This document shows positions 26,187-37,336 of a stretch of DNA of 64,000 nucleotides, one piece after another. The stretch covers positions 66,078 through 130,077 of the forward strand of contig CAYUVA010000003.1 in the NCBI GenBank assembly GCA_964448115.1, given 5' to 3'. The stretch comes from CAYUVA01 sp964448115 [NCBI: uncultured bacterium] (GTDB taxonomy: Bacteria; CAYUVA01). A program made the position numbers and the translations under genes. A model generated the notes under the pieces. That model saw only the letters and a program-made list of their open reading frames with translations. It searched no databases and was not told the origin of the DNA. Positions within the stretch are counted from its first letter, which is position 1. Each line of letters opens with the position of its first letter.

Positions 26187-27401
26187 ATGCTTATCCCCAA
26201 GATAGCCTTCCGCAATATCTTCAGGCAAAAGAGACGATCTCTGCTCACCGGCTTGATGATGGCAATCGGATTTGCGCTTCTTTCTATAACCATAGGACTC
26301 ATGGATGGAAGCTACTCCAATATAATCAATATGTTCACCCTGGATCACACCGGACATGTGCAGATCCATAAAAGAGGCTACCTGGAGCGCCCCTCCATAT
26401 ACAAGACTATTACAGACTCCGATAATATCGAGCAAGAGGTATTAAATGTTCCCAAGGTCGTATCGGCTGCTCCACGGGTTTACTCTGTAGTGCTGGCATT
26501 GTTAAGAAAGAAGACGACCGGTGTCCGCATCATGGGGGTAGATCCGGCCAAGGAGAAAAGAACGACCCGCCTGCCAGGCAAGGTCAAGGAGGGCAAGTTC
26601 CTCCCTTGCAAATCACCCAATGAGGTGGTTGTTAGCGAGGGGCTAAAAGATGTGCTAGGCGCGAAACTAGGCGATGAGATCGCTCTTATCGGTCAAGGCG
26701 CCAGGGGAGGAATGGCAAATGACCTGTTCACCATTGTAGGCTTCACCGATGATAACGACTCTTCGGGATTGATGACCTGTTACCTTGATATCCGAGATGC
26801 GCAGCGTTTCCTGGAGCTTGGAGACAAGGTGCACGAGATCGCGGTTGTGCTCGAAAATTATAAGTATGCACGCAGAACAGCAGATCTGATTTCAAGTACA
26901 CTAGCCAGTGACTCTCTTGAGGTGCATCCCTGGCAGGTAGTCGAGGAGCAGTTCTATCGTGCCATGAAGGCGGATTGTCAAGGCTCTTATGTCTCGTTGC
27001 TGGTGGTGATGATCATAATCGCCATCGGCGTATTGAATACGGTGCTCATGACCGTCCTTGAGCGCACCCGCGAGTTCGGGCTGCTCAAGGCGATCGGGAC
27101 GCGCCCTCTGGCTATCATCAGGCTCATTATCCTGGAGACAGCGTTCTTGGCTTTCATATCGATTATCGTCGGCATGATACTAGGCACGGCGACAAACTAC
27201 TGGCTCTCCATTCATGGCATCAAGTATCCGATAGCGATCGAATGGGGCGGTTTCACCTTTGACAGGATGCTATCAGTGGTAACCTGGCAGACGATCTGGG
27301 AGCCGGCTTTGCTTACTTTCCTTACCGCGATTATAGTAAGCATCCCGCCGGGGATTAGGGCAGCGCGCATAACACCAGTCAAAGCCATGAGGCAGTTTTA
27401 A
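26187..27401 (+). CDS. ABC transporter permease, FtsX/LolC-E family
   Basis: 404 residues with the MacB/LolE layout: one membrane helix at about 18-40 (SLLTGLMMAIGFALLSITIG), a large periplasmic domain to about 265, and three C-terminal helices in the FtsX domain (VSLLVVMIIIAIGVLNTVLM, ETAFLAFISIIVGMILG, and a last one before the PVKAMRQF tail). The cytoplasmic coupling region ERTREFGLLKAIGTRP is classical. The start ATG lies 12 bases after the LolA-like stop. No ATP-binding subunit is encoded anywhere in the window, so a LolD-like ATPase must come from elsewhere. Confidence 0.92.
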   Translation: MLIPKIAFRNIFRQKRRSLLTGLMMAIGFALLSITIGLMDGSYSNIINMFTLDHTGHVQIHKRGYLERPSIYKTITDSDNIEQEVLNVPKVVSAAPRVYSVVLALLRKKTTGVRIMGVDPAKEKRTTRLPGKVKEGKFLPCKSPNEVVVSEGLKDVLGAKLGDEIALIGQGARGGMANDLFTIVGFTDDNDSSGLMTCYLDIRDAQRFLELGDKVHEIAVVLENYKYARRTADLISSTLASDSLEVHPWQVVEEQFYRAMKADCQGSYVSLLVVMIIIAIGVLNTVLMTVLERTREFGLLKAIGTRPLAIIRLIILETAFLAFISIIVGMILGTATNYWLSIHGIKYPIAIEWGGFTFDRMLSVVTWQTIWEPALLTFLTAIIVSIPPGIRAARITPVKAMRQF

Positions 27402-27537
27402 TAATCAGTTTCCTAATTTGGACAGTTTGATTTTAAGATAAGTCTTTACTATTTTGCATAAGGTATGAACGCTGAAAAAAAAAAAACAGCCCTGAAAACC
27501 AAATTATACCATAAGGCTTAAAAAGGAGTGTTGATTT

Positions 27538-28851
27538 TTGGGATTATTTAGCAAAAAAAAGGCACAAGAAAAAGTATGCGTTGTTGGATTGGATGGTGTT
27601 CCTCACTCACTCTTGTTACAGCTCATGGAACAAGGCGTCCTTCCAAATATATCTGCAATTGTTCGCACCGGCAATTTGTACAGAATGAAGGTTACATTGC
27701 CAGAGATCTCAGCGGTTAGCTGGCCTAGCTTTATGACCGGAGCCAATCCTGGGGTTCATGGGATCTTTGGATTCACCGACCTGAAACCAGGCAGCTATCA
27801 GCTCAGGTTTCCCTCATTCAGGGATCTTCAGGCTCCGACCTTATGGGACAAGCTGGGACAAAGAAAAAAACGAAGCGTGATAATCAATCAACCCTCCACC
27901 TACCCGGCAAAGCCGCTTGAGGGGGTTTTGATCTCCGGCTTCGTTGCGATTGATCCCCGCAAGGCAGTTTATCCAAAGGGACTAGAGGCAAAGCTAAAGG
28001 AGTTAAGATACGAGATCGACATCGACACGGCTAAAGCCCGGCAGGATCTCGATTATTGCCTCGATGCACTCGACAAGACACTGAAAGGCAGGGAGCGAGC
28101 CTTTGAATATTTCTTTGAGAATGAGCAATGGGATTATCTGGAGCTTGTAATCACCGGCAGCGACCGCCTCCACCACTATCTCTGGTATGCCCTTGAGAAT
28201 AAAGGAGATCCTTACCATATAGCCTTCTTGAACTACTATCATAAGGTGGATGCCTTGATTGGAAAGGTTTATCGACGGTTTATGGATTTCACTGGTGGTA
28301 AAGGTAGCCAAGGATTCTATATGCTCTCCGATCATGGATTCACGGGTATAAAGAGCGAGGTTTATCTGAACGCTTGGCTTCGGGAGCACGGGTTTCTACG
28401 CTTCGAGAGGGATCAGCCCGAATCGCTCAATGATATCGATGGTTCATCAGAGGCATTTGCTATGGATCCTAGCCGAATATACCTTAATATCGAGGGCAAA
28501 TATCCTAAAGGTAGCGTCAAGAAGGATCAGGAAGAAAGGCTCAGAGAAAAGATCAAACAAGCACTGTTATCTCTCGAATATGAGGGTGAAAAAGTGATCG
28601 ACTTCGTCCTTTATAGGGAGGAGGCATACTCTGGGCTGTTTGCCGAGCGGGGTCCGGATATAATCGCTGTGCCCAGATACGGCTTTGATCTGAAAGGCTC
28701 AATTACGCAGGAAAGGATCTTTCATCACAGCGGATTACAGGGTATGCATACCTGGGATGATGCCTTTTTCTTCAGCAGCGATAAGCAAAAAAAGGAAGAT
28801 CTGAATATTACCGACCTTAGCGAGATAATTCTCTCAGGTATGCAGAAATAG
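27538..28851 (+). CDS. Alkaline-phosphatase-superfamily phosphodiesterase, soluble
   Basis: 437 residues from TTG 27538 with AAGGAG nine bases upstream. No signal peptide. Key sites: VVGLDGVPH (metal Asp), the Ser nucleophile region LPEISAVSWPSFMTG followed by VHGIFGF, SDRLHHYLWY and SDHGF (metal ligands), and HHSGLQGMHTWDDAFFF near the end. The domain is that of cofactor-independent phosphodiesterases or nucleotide pyrophosphatases acting on an unknown phosphoester. The protein at 47.6 kb is a clear paralogue, similar along nearly the whole chain. A run of 12 A residues at 27477-27488 precedes the gene. Confidence 0.88.
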   Translation: MGLFSKKKAQEKVCVVGLDGVPHSLLLQLMEQGVLPNISAIVRTGNLYRMKVTLPEISAVSWPSFMTGANPGVHGIFGFTDLKPGSYQLRFPSFRDLQAPTLWDKLGQRKKRSVIINQPSTYPAKPLEGVLISGFVAIDPRKAVYPKGLEAKLKELRYEIDIDTAKARQDLDYCLDALDKTLKGRERAFEYFFENEQWDYLELVITGSDRLHHYLWYALENKGDPYHIAFLNYYHKVDALIGKVYRRFMDFTGGKGSQGFYMLSDHGFTGIKSEVYLNAWLREHGFLRFERDQPESLNDIDGSSEAFAMDPSRIYLNIEGKYPKGSVKKDQEERLREKIKQALLSLEYEGEKVIDFVLYREEAYSGLFAERGPDIIAVPRYGFDLKGSITQERIFHHSGLQGMHTWDDAFFFSSDKQKKEDLNITDLSEIILSGMQK

Positions 28852-28892
28852 CGTGATTTGATTGCCACCAGATCCGAGAGATGACTCCTGGT

Positions 28893-28921
28893 TTGACACC
28901 TTTATTATCACTGACTAATAT
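28893..28921 (+). promoter_or_regulatory. Sigma-70 promoter of metK
   Basis: TTGACA (28893-28898), a 17-base spacer and TAATAT (28916-28921). This is one of the best matches in the window. The expected leader is about 60 bases. No SAM or SAH riboswitch consensus was recognised there. Confidence 0.65.
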
Positions 28922-28987
28922 AAATGTTCGTTTAAAGGCTACTCAAAGACTATAAGGGCTTAATACAAGCCTGATAAGGAGCGACAA

Positions 28988-30139
28988 ATGAGTTCCAAAG
29001 ATTATCTTTTTACCTCTGAATCGGTAACCGAGGGGCATCCGGATAAGATAGCGGATCAGATCTCTGATGCCATACTGGATGCAGCCCTGATTGATGACCC
29101 TAACAGTCGGGTTGCCGTTGAGACACTGGTCGCGACCGGACTCGCCATGGTAGCGGGACAGCTTACCACCAAGACATATATAGATATTCCGCATATCATT
29201 CGGAAGACCATCCGAGACATAGGATATACTAGGGCTAAGTATGGCTATGACTACGAGACCTGCGCTGTCTTGACCGCTATAGATGAACAATCGCCGGATA
29301 TCGCCCAGGGGGTTGATACTGGCGGGGCTGGAGATCAGGGCATGATGTTCGGCTTCGCGGTCAACGAGAACGACCGCTATATGCCAACCCCCATTCAGCT
29401 CGCCCATAATATCACCAAGCGACTGACCCGGCTGCGCAAGGAGGAGATCCTCACCTGGTTAAGGCCGGATGGCAAGTCGCAGGTTACCATACAGTACTCT
29501 AACGGCAAGCCGGTAAGGGTTCATACCGTGGTGGTATCCACTCAACATAGTCCCAAGATCGAATACGATGAGCTAAAAGATGAGATAATAAATCGCTGCA
29601 TCAAGCCGGTCATTCCAGAGGAACTGATGAATGATGATATCATCTACCACATCAATCCTACCGGCAGGTTCGTGATTGGCGGTCCCCAGGGCGATACCGG
29701 CTTGACCGGTCGCAAGATAATCGTTGATACTTATGGCGGTATGGGGCGACATGGCGGAGGATGCTTCAGCGGTAAGGATCCAACCAAGGTTGACCGCAGC
29801 GCGGCTTATGCAGCCAGGCATATCGCCAAGAACATCGTGGCTGCTCAGTTGGCTGATAAATGCGAGATACAGATCGCATATGCTATCGGGGTCGCGGAGC
29901 CGGTTTCCATCAGCATAGAAACCTTTGCAACCGGCAAGGTCGATGAGAAGAAGCTAGTTGAGGTAGTTCGTCAACTATGGAACCTTACACCACGCGCTAT
30001 CATCGACTACTTTAAGCTGCTTCGCCCCATATACAAGCGCACCGCAGCCTACGGGCACTTCGGCAGGGCGCATAGCGACTTTACATGGGAGAACACAGAG
30101 AAAGTGGCCGATCTTAGAAATGCTTTCAATATCAAGTAA
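28988..30139 (+). CDS. metK: S-adenosylmethionine synthetase
   Basis: Makes SAM from methionine and ATP, releasing phosphate and pyrophosphate; cytoplasmic tetramer. 383 residues, the family length. Landmarks: [20 protein letters not shown] at 10-28, [12 protein letters not shown] near 118, the phosphate-binding [20 protein letters not shown] near 255, and AYGHFGR close to the end. TAAGGAG precedes the ATG. It is followed 18 bases later by ahcY, pairing SAM production with removal of S-adenosylhomocysteine. Confidence 0.98.
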   Translation: MSSKDYLFTSESVTEGHPDKIADQISDAILDAALIDDPNSRVAVETLVATGLAMVAGQLTTKTYIDIPHIIRKTIRDIGYTRAKYGYDYETCAVLTAIDEQSPDIAQGVDTGGAGDQGMMFGFAVNENDRYMPTPIQLAHNITKRLTRLRKEEILTWLRPDGKSQVTIQYSNGKPVRVHTVVVSTQHSPKIEYDELKDEIINRCIKPVIPEELMNDDIIYHINPTGRFVIGGPQGDTGLTGRKIIVDTYGGMGRHGGGCFSGKDPTKVDRSAAYAARHIAKNIVAAQLADKCEIQIAYAIGVAEPVSISIETFATGKVDEKKLVEVVRQLWNLTPRAIIDYFKLLRPIYKRTAAYGHFGRAHSDFTWENTEKVADLRNAFNIK

Positions 30140-30145
30140 TCCTAG

Positions 30146-31417
<1,272 letters not shown>

Positions 31418-31494
31418 AAAAGATATAAAATTAAATGCCTGGAATTATCTTCGAGCCTTTAAGGAGTAGTTAAAAAGTACTCAGGGTAGTATAG

Positions 31495-32217
31495 ATGTCC
31501 ATATTTCAAAGATTCCGCTCCAACTTGCGGCGGAATATAGTAGCAGGATTAGTAACCGTATTACCCCTATCAGCCACTATATTTCTGCTATTGTTTTTGT
31601 ATCGCAAGGCGGAAGGATTTTTCTCACCACTGGTCAAGCAGTTTTTCAAGATACGAGATCTGCCCTATCCTCCTGAGTTCATTACCACATTTCTCGGCAT
31701 ACTTTTATCTATAGTTGGCTTATACTTTATCGGTGTATTTGCAGCTAATTATGTAGGCAAAAAACTACTCGGTTGGGGAGAGAGCATCCTGAACCGCATT
31801 CCCTTGGTAAGATCGGTTTATACTACAGTCAAGCAAATCCTGGAGACCTTTAGCGTAGATACTCAACGATCCTTTGCAGAGGTCGTGTTGCTTGAATATC
31901 CCAGGAAAGGCTTATGGTCCTTCGGCTTCGTAACCAGTAAACAAAATCCGGTCATGGATAGGCTGATTGGCGAGAAGATTGTGGTGGTATTCATCCCGTC
32001 AACGCCGAATCCGACTACTGGATATATACTTCATGTACTTGAAAGGGAGATAATCCGGGTCAATATAAGCCCGGATTATGCATTCAAGTACATCATCTCG
32101 GCAGGTGTTTTAAGCTTGGAGGAAGATAAGCTCGGAAGCATAAAAAATATTCACCAAACAGACTTAGCACATAAAAGGTTAAGAAAAACGAGCCAGGCAG
32201 GGAAAAAGAAAAAATAA
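31495..32217 (+). CDS. DUF502 family membrane protein
   Basis: 240 residues. Two N-terminal membrane helices (about 17-38, IVAGLVTVLPLSATIFLLLFL, and about 60-85, FITTFLGILLSIVGLYFIGVF) are followed by a soluble domain with the family motifs LNRIPLVRSVYTTVKQ, GFVTS and VVVFIPSTPNPTTGYI. The lysine-rich C-terminus is probably cytoplasmic. DUF502 proteins are widespread and of unknown function. The stop is one base from the stop of the convergent exoprotein gene. It may be transcribed with metK-ahcY or from its own promoter in the 77-base gap. Confidence 0.9.
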   Translation: MSIFQRFRSNLRRNIVAGLVTVLPLSATIFLLLFLYRKAEGFFSPLVKQFFKIRDLPYPPEFITTFLGILLSIVGLYFIGVFAANYVGKKLLGWGESILNRIPLVRSVYTTVKQILETFSVDTQRSFAEVVLLEYPRKGLWSFGFVTSKQNPVMDRLIGEKIVVVFIPSTPNPTTGYILHVLEREIIRVNISPDYAFKYIISAGVLSLEEDKLGSIKNIHQTDLAHKRLRKTSQAGKKKK

Positions 32218-32218
32218 C

Positions 32219-34630
32219 TCAGTTCTTAGGCACCTCTAGTGCCGGCCATGGATAGCTTTTATTCTCCCATCGATTCCTCGCCTGTACCTGAATTAAAAAG
32301 CGATCAGGCTGCAACGGAGGGCTAACCTGTAGCATGAATCCATAAATGTCATCACCAGGGTCGAAGTCAGAGGAGCTTCCATTATCAAGAAGGATTATTC
32401 CAAGCTCAATGCCTTGATATGTGAGATAAACGGTCAAGTCGCTATCTTGGTTCTGATCCTGCACAAGAGCGATCAACCTTATAACACCGCCTGATCCTGC
32501 GGCTACATTGGTTTCCATGTATCCAGCTAGAAAAATGACCGGCGTGGAGTCAGGGGTACTGGTAGCGGTGGAGGTCGGAGTCTGGCTGGGTATCATGGTC
32601 AGTGTTGGACTTGAGGTGGTTGTCGGTGTACTGCTCGGTGTCATAGTACGCGTGATTGTAGGGGTGAAACTTGGAGTGGGAGTGCCGGTAGGAGCTGTCG
32701 GAGTATGCGTCCTGGTCGGGGAACTGGTCGGCGTAAGGCTCGGTGTGGTGAAGTTGCATAATGCTTCTGTAATTCCGGTGTCCTGCTCTGGATTTTGAAC
32801 CTTGTCATATCCTAGCGTGTATAACTCGTACCATCCATGTCCTGGTTCGGGGAATGGACCAAACATGATGAACCGTTGCGAATATGCTCCGTTGTACTGG
32901 CTCCAGGAAGCGCTACCAACAGGCTTGTAATAAAGATTATAGTGGTCGAAGCCGCTCAGTGCATCGCTGAAATCGACCTCAAGCTGAAGCTCTGTCTCGT
33001 AGGTTACATAGGGATGATAGACAATATCGCACTGTGGCTCAGAGGCATCCTGGATGGAGCTAACCATAATCGACCAGTCTCCTTCTATGTTGTTTTGATT
33101 TCTACCCTTTACTCTGTAACCGTAGCTCACTCCATCCTGCAGTTGGGTGAATGTATAGTTACAAGATGCGATCCAGCCGCTTTGCTGCTTGGTTATTGCC
33201 TGATCGACTTCAATTATTGCTTCGGCTAGGTATTCGACTGCGGTATCTGGCATTCCAGGGCTCCAGAATATGGTGTTCTGATGCCCAGCGGTATAAGGTG
33301 GCTCGGGATGAATATCCGGTGCACCGGGAGGCATTGGTGTCGAACTGGGTGTCGCAGTCAATGTCGCCGTGGGGGTGAAGGTTAACTGAACATAGGTGCC
33401 CTGCACATCGTAGAGGGTCTCGTCTCCGAAAGCGCTATTGCCAGAGATGGCGCGCAGGCAATAGAAGCCGTTCTCGGGTGGAGAAAAGACTATCCTGGTC
33501 CCCTCGTCGAAACAATCGATGTCGGTCGTACAGATAAACAGGTATGGCTCGGCTTCTTCTCCTCGCGGGGTCGCCCAGATAGTATATTGGCTGTCGGCAT
33601 AGAGTTGTAGCCTGCCGAAGTCGATATCAGTTGGATAGCAGAACTTATGTGAATATATCCTTCCGTCAAGGATCATCTGGATACTTGTAGCGCAGGCATT
33701 ATCCAATGGCTCGTAGATATCACATAACGCTGTTGAGGTGGGCGTTGCACTCGGAGTCATGGTGGGAACTTGGGTCAAGGTGAATGTCGGGGTAGATGTT
33801 ATGGTCGGGGTTTGAGTGGGGGTCAAGGTGATATCGCTTGTTGGAGTCGGTGTACTGGTCGGGGTGGCGGTTGGGACTAAACTTGCTGTCGCCGTCGGAG
33901 TTGATGATGGTATGGGGGTTGCGGTTGCTGTCATGGTCGGCGTCGAGGTCGGCGTAGGTGCTTGGGTGAAGGTTGGCGTCTGGGTGGGGAATGGGGTCTC
34001 GCTGTAGAATATGATGCGCAGCTTCCCCTTATAGTCGTTGTTACTATAAGGGAAAAACTTCTGTACCGTATATTCAAGCTCGCTGCCGCTGACCCTCATG
34101 GAGATCCCGAACCAGCCAAAGCCGTCAACAATGCGTTGCTCCAGGTGAGACATGGCGGTTGAGGAAAGCTCCAGCTCAAAGGTATGTAATGAAGAACTGG
34201 TAATATTTTTGCTCCCATAGAAGCTGCCGGTATTTGCCCGAGAGTAAACCGCATAAGGACTATCATTCTCAGGTATGACCGCTAGTAGCAGGTCCCTGAA
34301 CTCGACCGTCTTGGGGACGAATATTACAGGATCCGCGTAAGTGGCTAGTGTCATTATAACTCTTGTAACATTAAGATCGCTTGGGAGATCCGATGTATCC
34401 CAGTAGTAGTAGCCATGATAGATATAGTACTCGAAAAAATGGTCAACACTTCCTACCCAGGCTTCCCCTGTCTCCAGGTGATAGCTGTAATCGTCGCTAT
34501 ATAGATATGTCTTGCCGCTGCTGATAGGACTAAGCGTGTGATCATATCGCTGTGCTGCCCAAAGCACTACCGGCATAAGAGGCAAGGCTGAGAGGATGAA
34601 CATCGCCAGGTGCCAAGATCTAGGTTTCAT
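32219..34630 (-). CDS. Secreted multidomain protein with Thr/Pro-rich linkers (803 residues)
   Basis: Signal peptide at 1-26 (ending LWAA). Order of parts: a beta-rich domain to about 210; a Thr/Pro/Ser linker (33.73-34.00 kb); a PPC-like domain ([16 protein letters not shown]... onwards); a short linker; an FN3-like domain ending VSSIQDA; a following beta domain with LYYKP and [12 protein letters not shown]; a second Thr/Pro linker (32.54-32.75 kb); and a C-terminal domain of about 105 residues starting near FLAGYMET. The last four parts recur in the same order in the 2232-residue protein at 49-55 kb. It has no known sorting signal at its C-terminus. It starts 15 bases after the cytochrome gene stop and is probably co-transcribed with it. 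Confidence 0.8.
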   Translation of the reverse strand: MKPRSWHLAMFILSALPLMPVVLWAAQRYDHTLSPISSGKTYLYSDDYSYHLETGEAWVGSVDHFFEYYIYHGYYYWDTSDLPSDLNVTRVIMTLATYADPVIFVPKTVEFRDLLLAVIPENDSPYAVYSRANTGSFYGSKNITSSSLHTFELELSSTAMSHLEQRIVDGFGWFGISMRVSGSELEYTVQKFFPYSNNDYKGKLRIIFYSETPFPTQTPTFTQAPTPTSTPTMTATATPIPSSTPTATASLVPTATPTSTPTPTSDITLTPTQTPTITSTPTFTLTQVPTMTPSATPTSTALCDIYEPLDNACATSIQMILDGRIYSHKFCYPTDIDFGRLQLYADSQYTIWATPRGEEAEPYLFICTTDIDCFDEGTRIVFSPPENGFYCLRAISGNSAFGDETLYDVQGTYVQLTFTPTATLTATPSSTPMPPGAPDIHPEPPYTAGHQNTIFWSPGMPDTAVEYLAEAIIEVDQAITKQQSGWIASCNYTFTQLQDGVSYGYRVKGRNQNNIEGDWSIMVSSIQDASEPQCDIVYHPYVTYETELQLEVDFSDALSGFDHYNLYYKPVGSASWSQYNGAYSQRFIMFGPFPEPGHGWYELYTLGYDKVQNPEQDTGITEALCNFTTPSLTPTSSPTRTHTPTAPTGTPTPSFTPTITRTMTPSSTPTTTSSPTLTMIPSQTPTSTATSTPDSTPVIFLAGYMETNVAAGSGGVIRLIALVQDQNQDSDLTVYLTYQGIELGIILLDNGSSSDFDPGDDIYGFMLQVSPPLQPDRFLIQVQARNRWENKSYPWPALEVPKN

Positions 34631-34645
34631 CTTTATTTATTCCCC

Positions 34646-37180
34646 TTATGGTTGCCAGTACATATCAGCATGACAAGAAATATTATAGCAGGCTCCGCGG
34701 TTGGGCGTTGAACCATTCTGATATACGCCATCGGGTGCAATGTCGGGATCGAACCTAACATCGAGTACACCGTTTATATGATTGGAGGAATCGGTAAAGC
34801 GGCTGAAATGGCATACACGGCATTCTTGAAGATGGATCTGATGCTGCCCAGTGGTCGGGGGAGATGATGCGTCAACTCCATGACAGGAGCCGCAGGTTCC
34901 TGTGGATGCTTGTCCCCATGAGGGGGTATTATTGCTTCCGCCGCTTAGTGGTTGCGAGCCGGCGCCGTGGCATCCTAGATTATAACATGTGAGACCATCA
35001 TAATTACCACCAGCGGTAAGCTCACCTCCAACGAATGCCACTTCGGCTACCCCGTTTATATGGGCAGAACCGATCTGACCGCCGAATCCAGAATGGCAAA
35101 CCGGGCACGAATAGCCGTATCTTTCTGCATGAGCACGGTGGCTGCCGGTATTCATCGGCTCCTGGTGCGATGTCGAGTGGCATTGACCACATGCTTCCCC
35201 CTGGCACCAAAGGGTTCTACCGAGGTGACACTGGGAACCGAGTCCACTACAAAGCCCACTGATACCAGTCTTTCTATAGCCTGAAGGGGTGATATCCTGA
35301 TATGTTCCCCCCTCGGAAAAGCTTATCCCGCTTGGATTATCGAGTACATTGTTATGATGCTCGCTCTCCTTACTGCCATGACATCTCAAGCAATCGATAT
35401 GATAGGTCTCGATATGACTGAAATGCCAACCACTGCTAACCGAGTGGAGCTGATTTCCGCCTAAGCGATGACAATCCATGCACTCTAGCATACTATCCAG
35501 ATACCAATTCGGTTTGCCCACTCCATGGCAGCTCACCTTGCTACAGGTTCGATCCTTGTACTCGCCGCCATATTTGGGATCCATGGCAACATCTACCTTA
35601 CCGTTCAGATGATCAGGCGGCTTGGCATCCTCATAACCGTAATGACATGCGCTGCAGGGATAGTTTAGCTCTTCCGACGAGCAGTGCTTGATATGCGCAC
35701 CAGTTACTGGAGGATCCGCGTTTGATGCTCGGTGGCAGTTCATGCAACCCTTGTTTGTGTTCCATAATGAAGCGCCCGTGTGACAATTGGCATCCATGCT
35801 AGCACAGTACCCGGACACACCATCTGGATTACCACCATTGGGCGTCTCATCCCGATAAATCCCAGAGGGAAGCTGGATCGGGGCATTATCCAGCCTTCCG
35901 TTATAGTGTGTACCCGGCTCGATATGACAAGTTTTACAGCCAATGCCATCAATATTGATATGCTCAATGTGGCTGCCGCTAAACGGGGAGTTCATCATAT
36001 CGCTTAAGGCATCATGGCATTCGTTGCAGGAGAGATTCGCATCATAATACCAGTCAGGGGTTCCTGATCCATGACATACTATCTGGGCACACTTTCCATT
36101 ATTGAAGCCCTTGCCCAAGCCGGGATACAAAATAACATCGGCTTTGCCGTTGAGATGGTATAGCTTTTTACCCTTGTCGCATCCGTAATGACATGTCATG
36201 CAAGGGTATCCTCGATGCCTATTCGATGCATGGATATAGTGTGCTCCGCTTTCAGGTGGATTCTGCGCATCTGCCCCATGGCAAAGCTGGCAAGAATCCT
36301 CGCTGCTCCACTTCGCTTGTCCGCCATGGCAGGGGGAATCCATGTCAGAGCAACTCCCGGAAATGCCTTCATTATTAAATCCTTCAGGCGTCGAGTCGAG
36401 GTATTTGCCACCTTTGGGCACTATACCATCGGGGTTGTCCAAGATATTATTATAATGCTTGCTAGGTGTATCTTCATGGCAACTCTGACATCGAATGTCC
36501 GCCCGGTGGTGCTGTAGATGTTTTCCGCTATTAGGGTCGAAGCGGTGTGAACCTGCTGGTCGATGACAACGAATGCATTCGTATCCAGGGTATGGCTTCG
36601 GCTCATAAAGCTCATCTGGTATCCAGCTAGGCTCCTGGTGAATATGACAAGAGATATTGGTACAAATCCGCCCATCCCAAGCGCCACCTACATTTTCCTC
36701 GAAAGTTACCTGCATGATATCATCAGGATGGGTTGGGGAATATATCCCTCCTCCCTGGTGACAGACCTCACAGTCAGTAAACCTGACATACCTGGATTTC
36801 TTCAAGAAATATAAGATCTCAGCGTGCTTAGAATGTCTCCCCTGATCGGGCATCGCATTATGGCAGGCATTACATAGGACCTCGGAGTCCTCCTTAAAGC
36901 CATTTCCGCCGTGGCAAGCCATGCATTGCGAGGGCTGGTAGTTGATGTGGTTATAAGCCTTAAGTTCATTTATCTTATGGCATTGTAGGCAATCAGCTTT
37001 GCCGTATCCCTTGCGATGATTGACTGGATTTAAGAAGATACGGATTTCCTTACTTTCCTTGGTCTTTTCAATATCAAAAGAATGCTCTGGCGCATCATTA
37101 CAACCTACAAGCAGAACGGCATATATCACATAACAAAACAGAGCCAGAAATTTCGAGATTGCATAAAAACCCCGCCTCAT
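34646..37180 (-). CDS. Multihaem c-type cytochrome lipoprotein (26 Cys-His sites)
   Basis: 844 residues from ATG 37180. A signal peptide ends in a lipobox (LVGC), so the protein is predicted to be an outer- or inner-membrane lipoprotein facing out of the cytoplasm. I count 18 CXXCH motifs, five CX4CH and three CX6CH, 26 Cys-His sites in all. The CX4CH...CXXCH pairing is the one known from Geobacter cytochromes (TIGR01904). Most of the chain is three repeats of about 185 residues, each with the site order CX6CH, CXXCH, CXXCH, CX4CH, CXXCH, CXXCH, preceded by a partial unit. Whether CX6CH binds haem is unknown. It probably moves electrons across or along the envelope. The partner gene downstream encodes an exoprotein. 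Confidence 0.88.
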   Translation of the reverse strand: MRRGFYAISKFLALFCYVIYAVLLVGCNDAPEHSFDIEKTKESKEIRIFLNPVNHRKGYGKADCLQCHKINELKAYNHINYQPSQCMACHGGNGFKEDSEVLCNACHNAMPDQGRHSKHAEILYFLKKSRYVRFTDCEVCHQGGGIYSPTHPDDIMQVTFEENVGGAWDGRICTNISCHIHQEPSWIPDELYEPKPYPGYECIRCHRPAGSHRFDPNSGKHLQHHRADIRCQSCHEDTPSKHYNNILDNPDGIVPKGGKYLDSTPEGFNNEGISGSCSDMDSPCHGGQAKWSSEDSCQLCHGADAQNPPESGAHYIHASNRHRGYPCMTCHYGCDKGKKLYHLNGKADVILYPGLGKGFNNGKCAQIVCHGSGTPDWYYDANLSCNECHDALSDMMNSPFSGSHIEHINIDGIGCKTCHIEPGTHYNGRLDNAPIQLPSGIYRDETPNGGNPDGVSGYCASMDANCHTGASLWNTNKGCMNCHRASNADPPVTGAHIKHCSSEELNYPCSACHYGYEDAKPPDHLNGKVDVAMDPKYGGEYKDRTCSKVSCHGVGKPNWYLDSMLECMDCHRLGGNQLHSVSSGWHFSHIETYHIDCLRCHGSKESEHHNNVLDNPSGISFSEGGTYQDITPSGYRKTGISGLCSGLGSQCHLGRTLWCQGEACGQCHSTSHQEPMNTGSHRAHAERYGYSCPVCHSGFGGQIGSAHINGVAEVAFVGGELTAGGNYDGLTCYNLGCHGAGSQPLSGGSNNTPSWGQASTGTCGSCHGVDASSPPTTGQHQIHLQECRVCHFSRFTDSSNHINGVLDVRFDPDIAPDGVYQNGSTPNRGACYNISCHADMYWQP

Positions 37181-37243
37181 AACATCATTTTCATACAATA
37201 AATGCTTAGATGTCAAACATTAAGAAAGCACCCCTGGTAGATT

Positions 37244-37271
37244 TTGACATTTTATATCTAGCTGCTATAAG
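37244..37271 (+). promoter_or_regulatory. Upstream candidate promoter of rpoD
   Basis: TTGACA (37244-37249), 16 bases, TATAAG (37266-37271). Confidence 0.45.
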
Positions 37272-37336
37272 GCTTATGTTTATGAACGAAAAGGTAAGTT
37301 TTACAGGGTTTGAGAACCTCAAAAGCAATTTAGTTC

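Noticed and set aside
28852-28987. Possible SAM or SAH riboswitch upstream of metK-ahcY
   Set aside because: The gap is only 136 bases, with a promoter at 28893-28921 that leaves about 60 bases. No consensus of the known classes was recognised.
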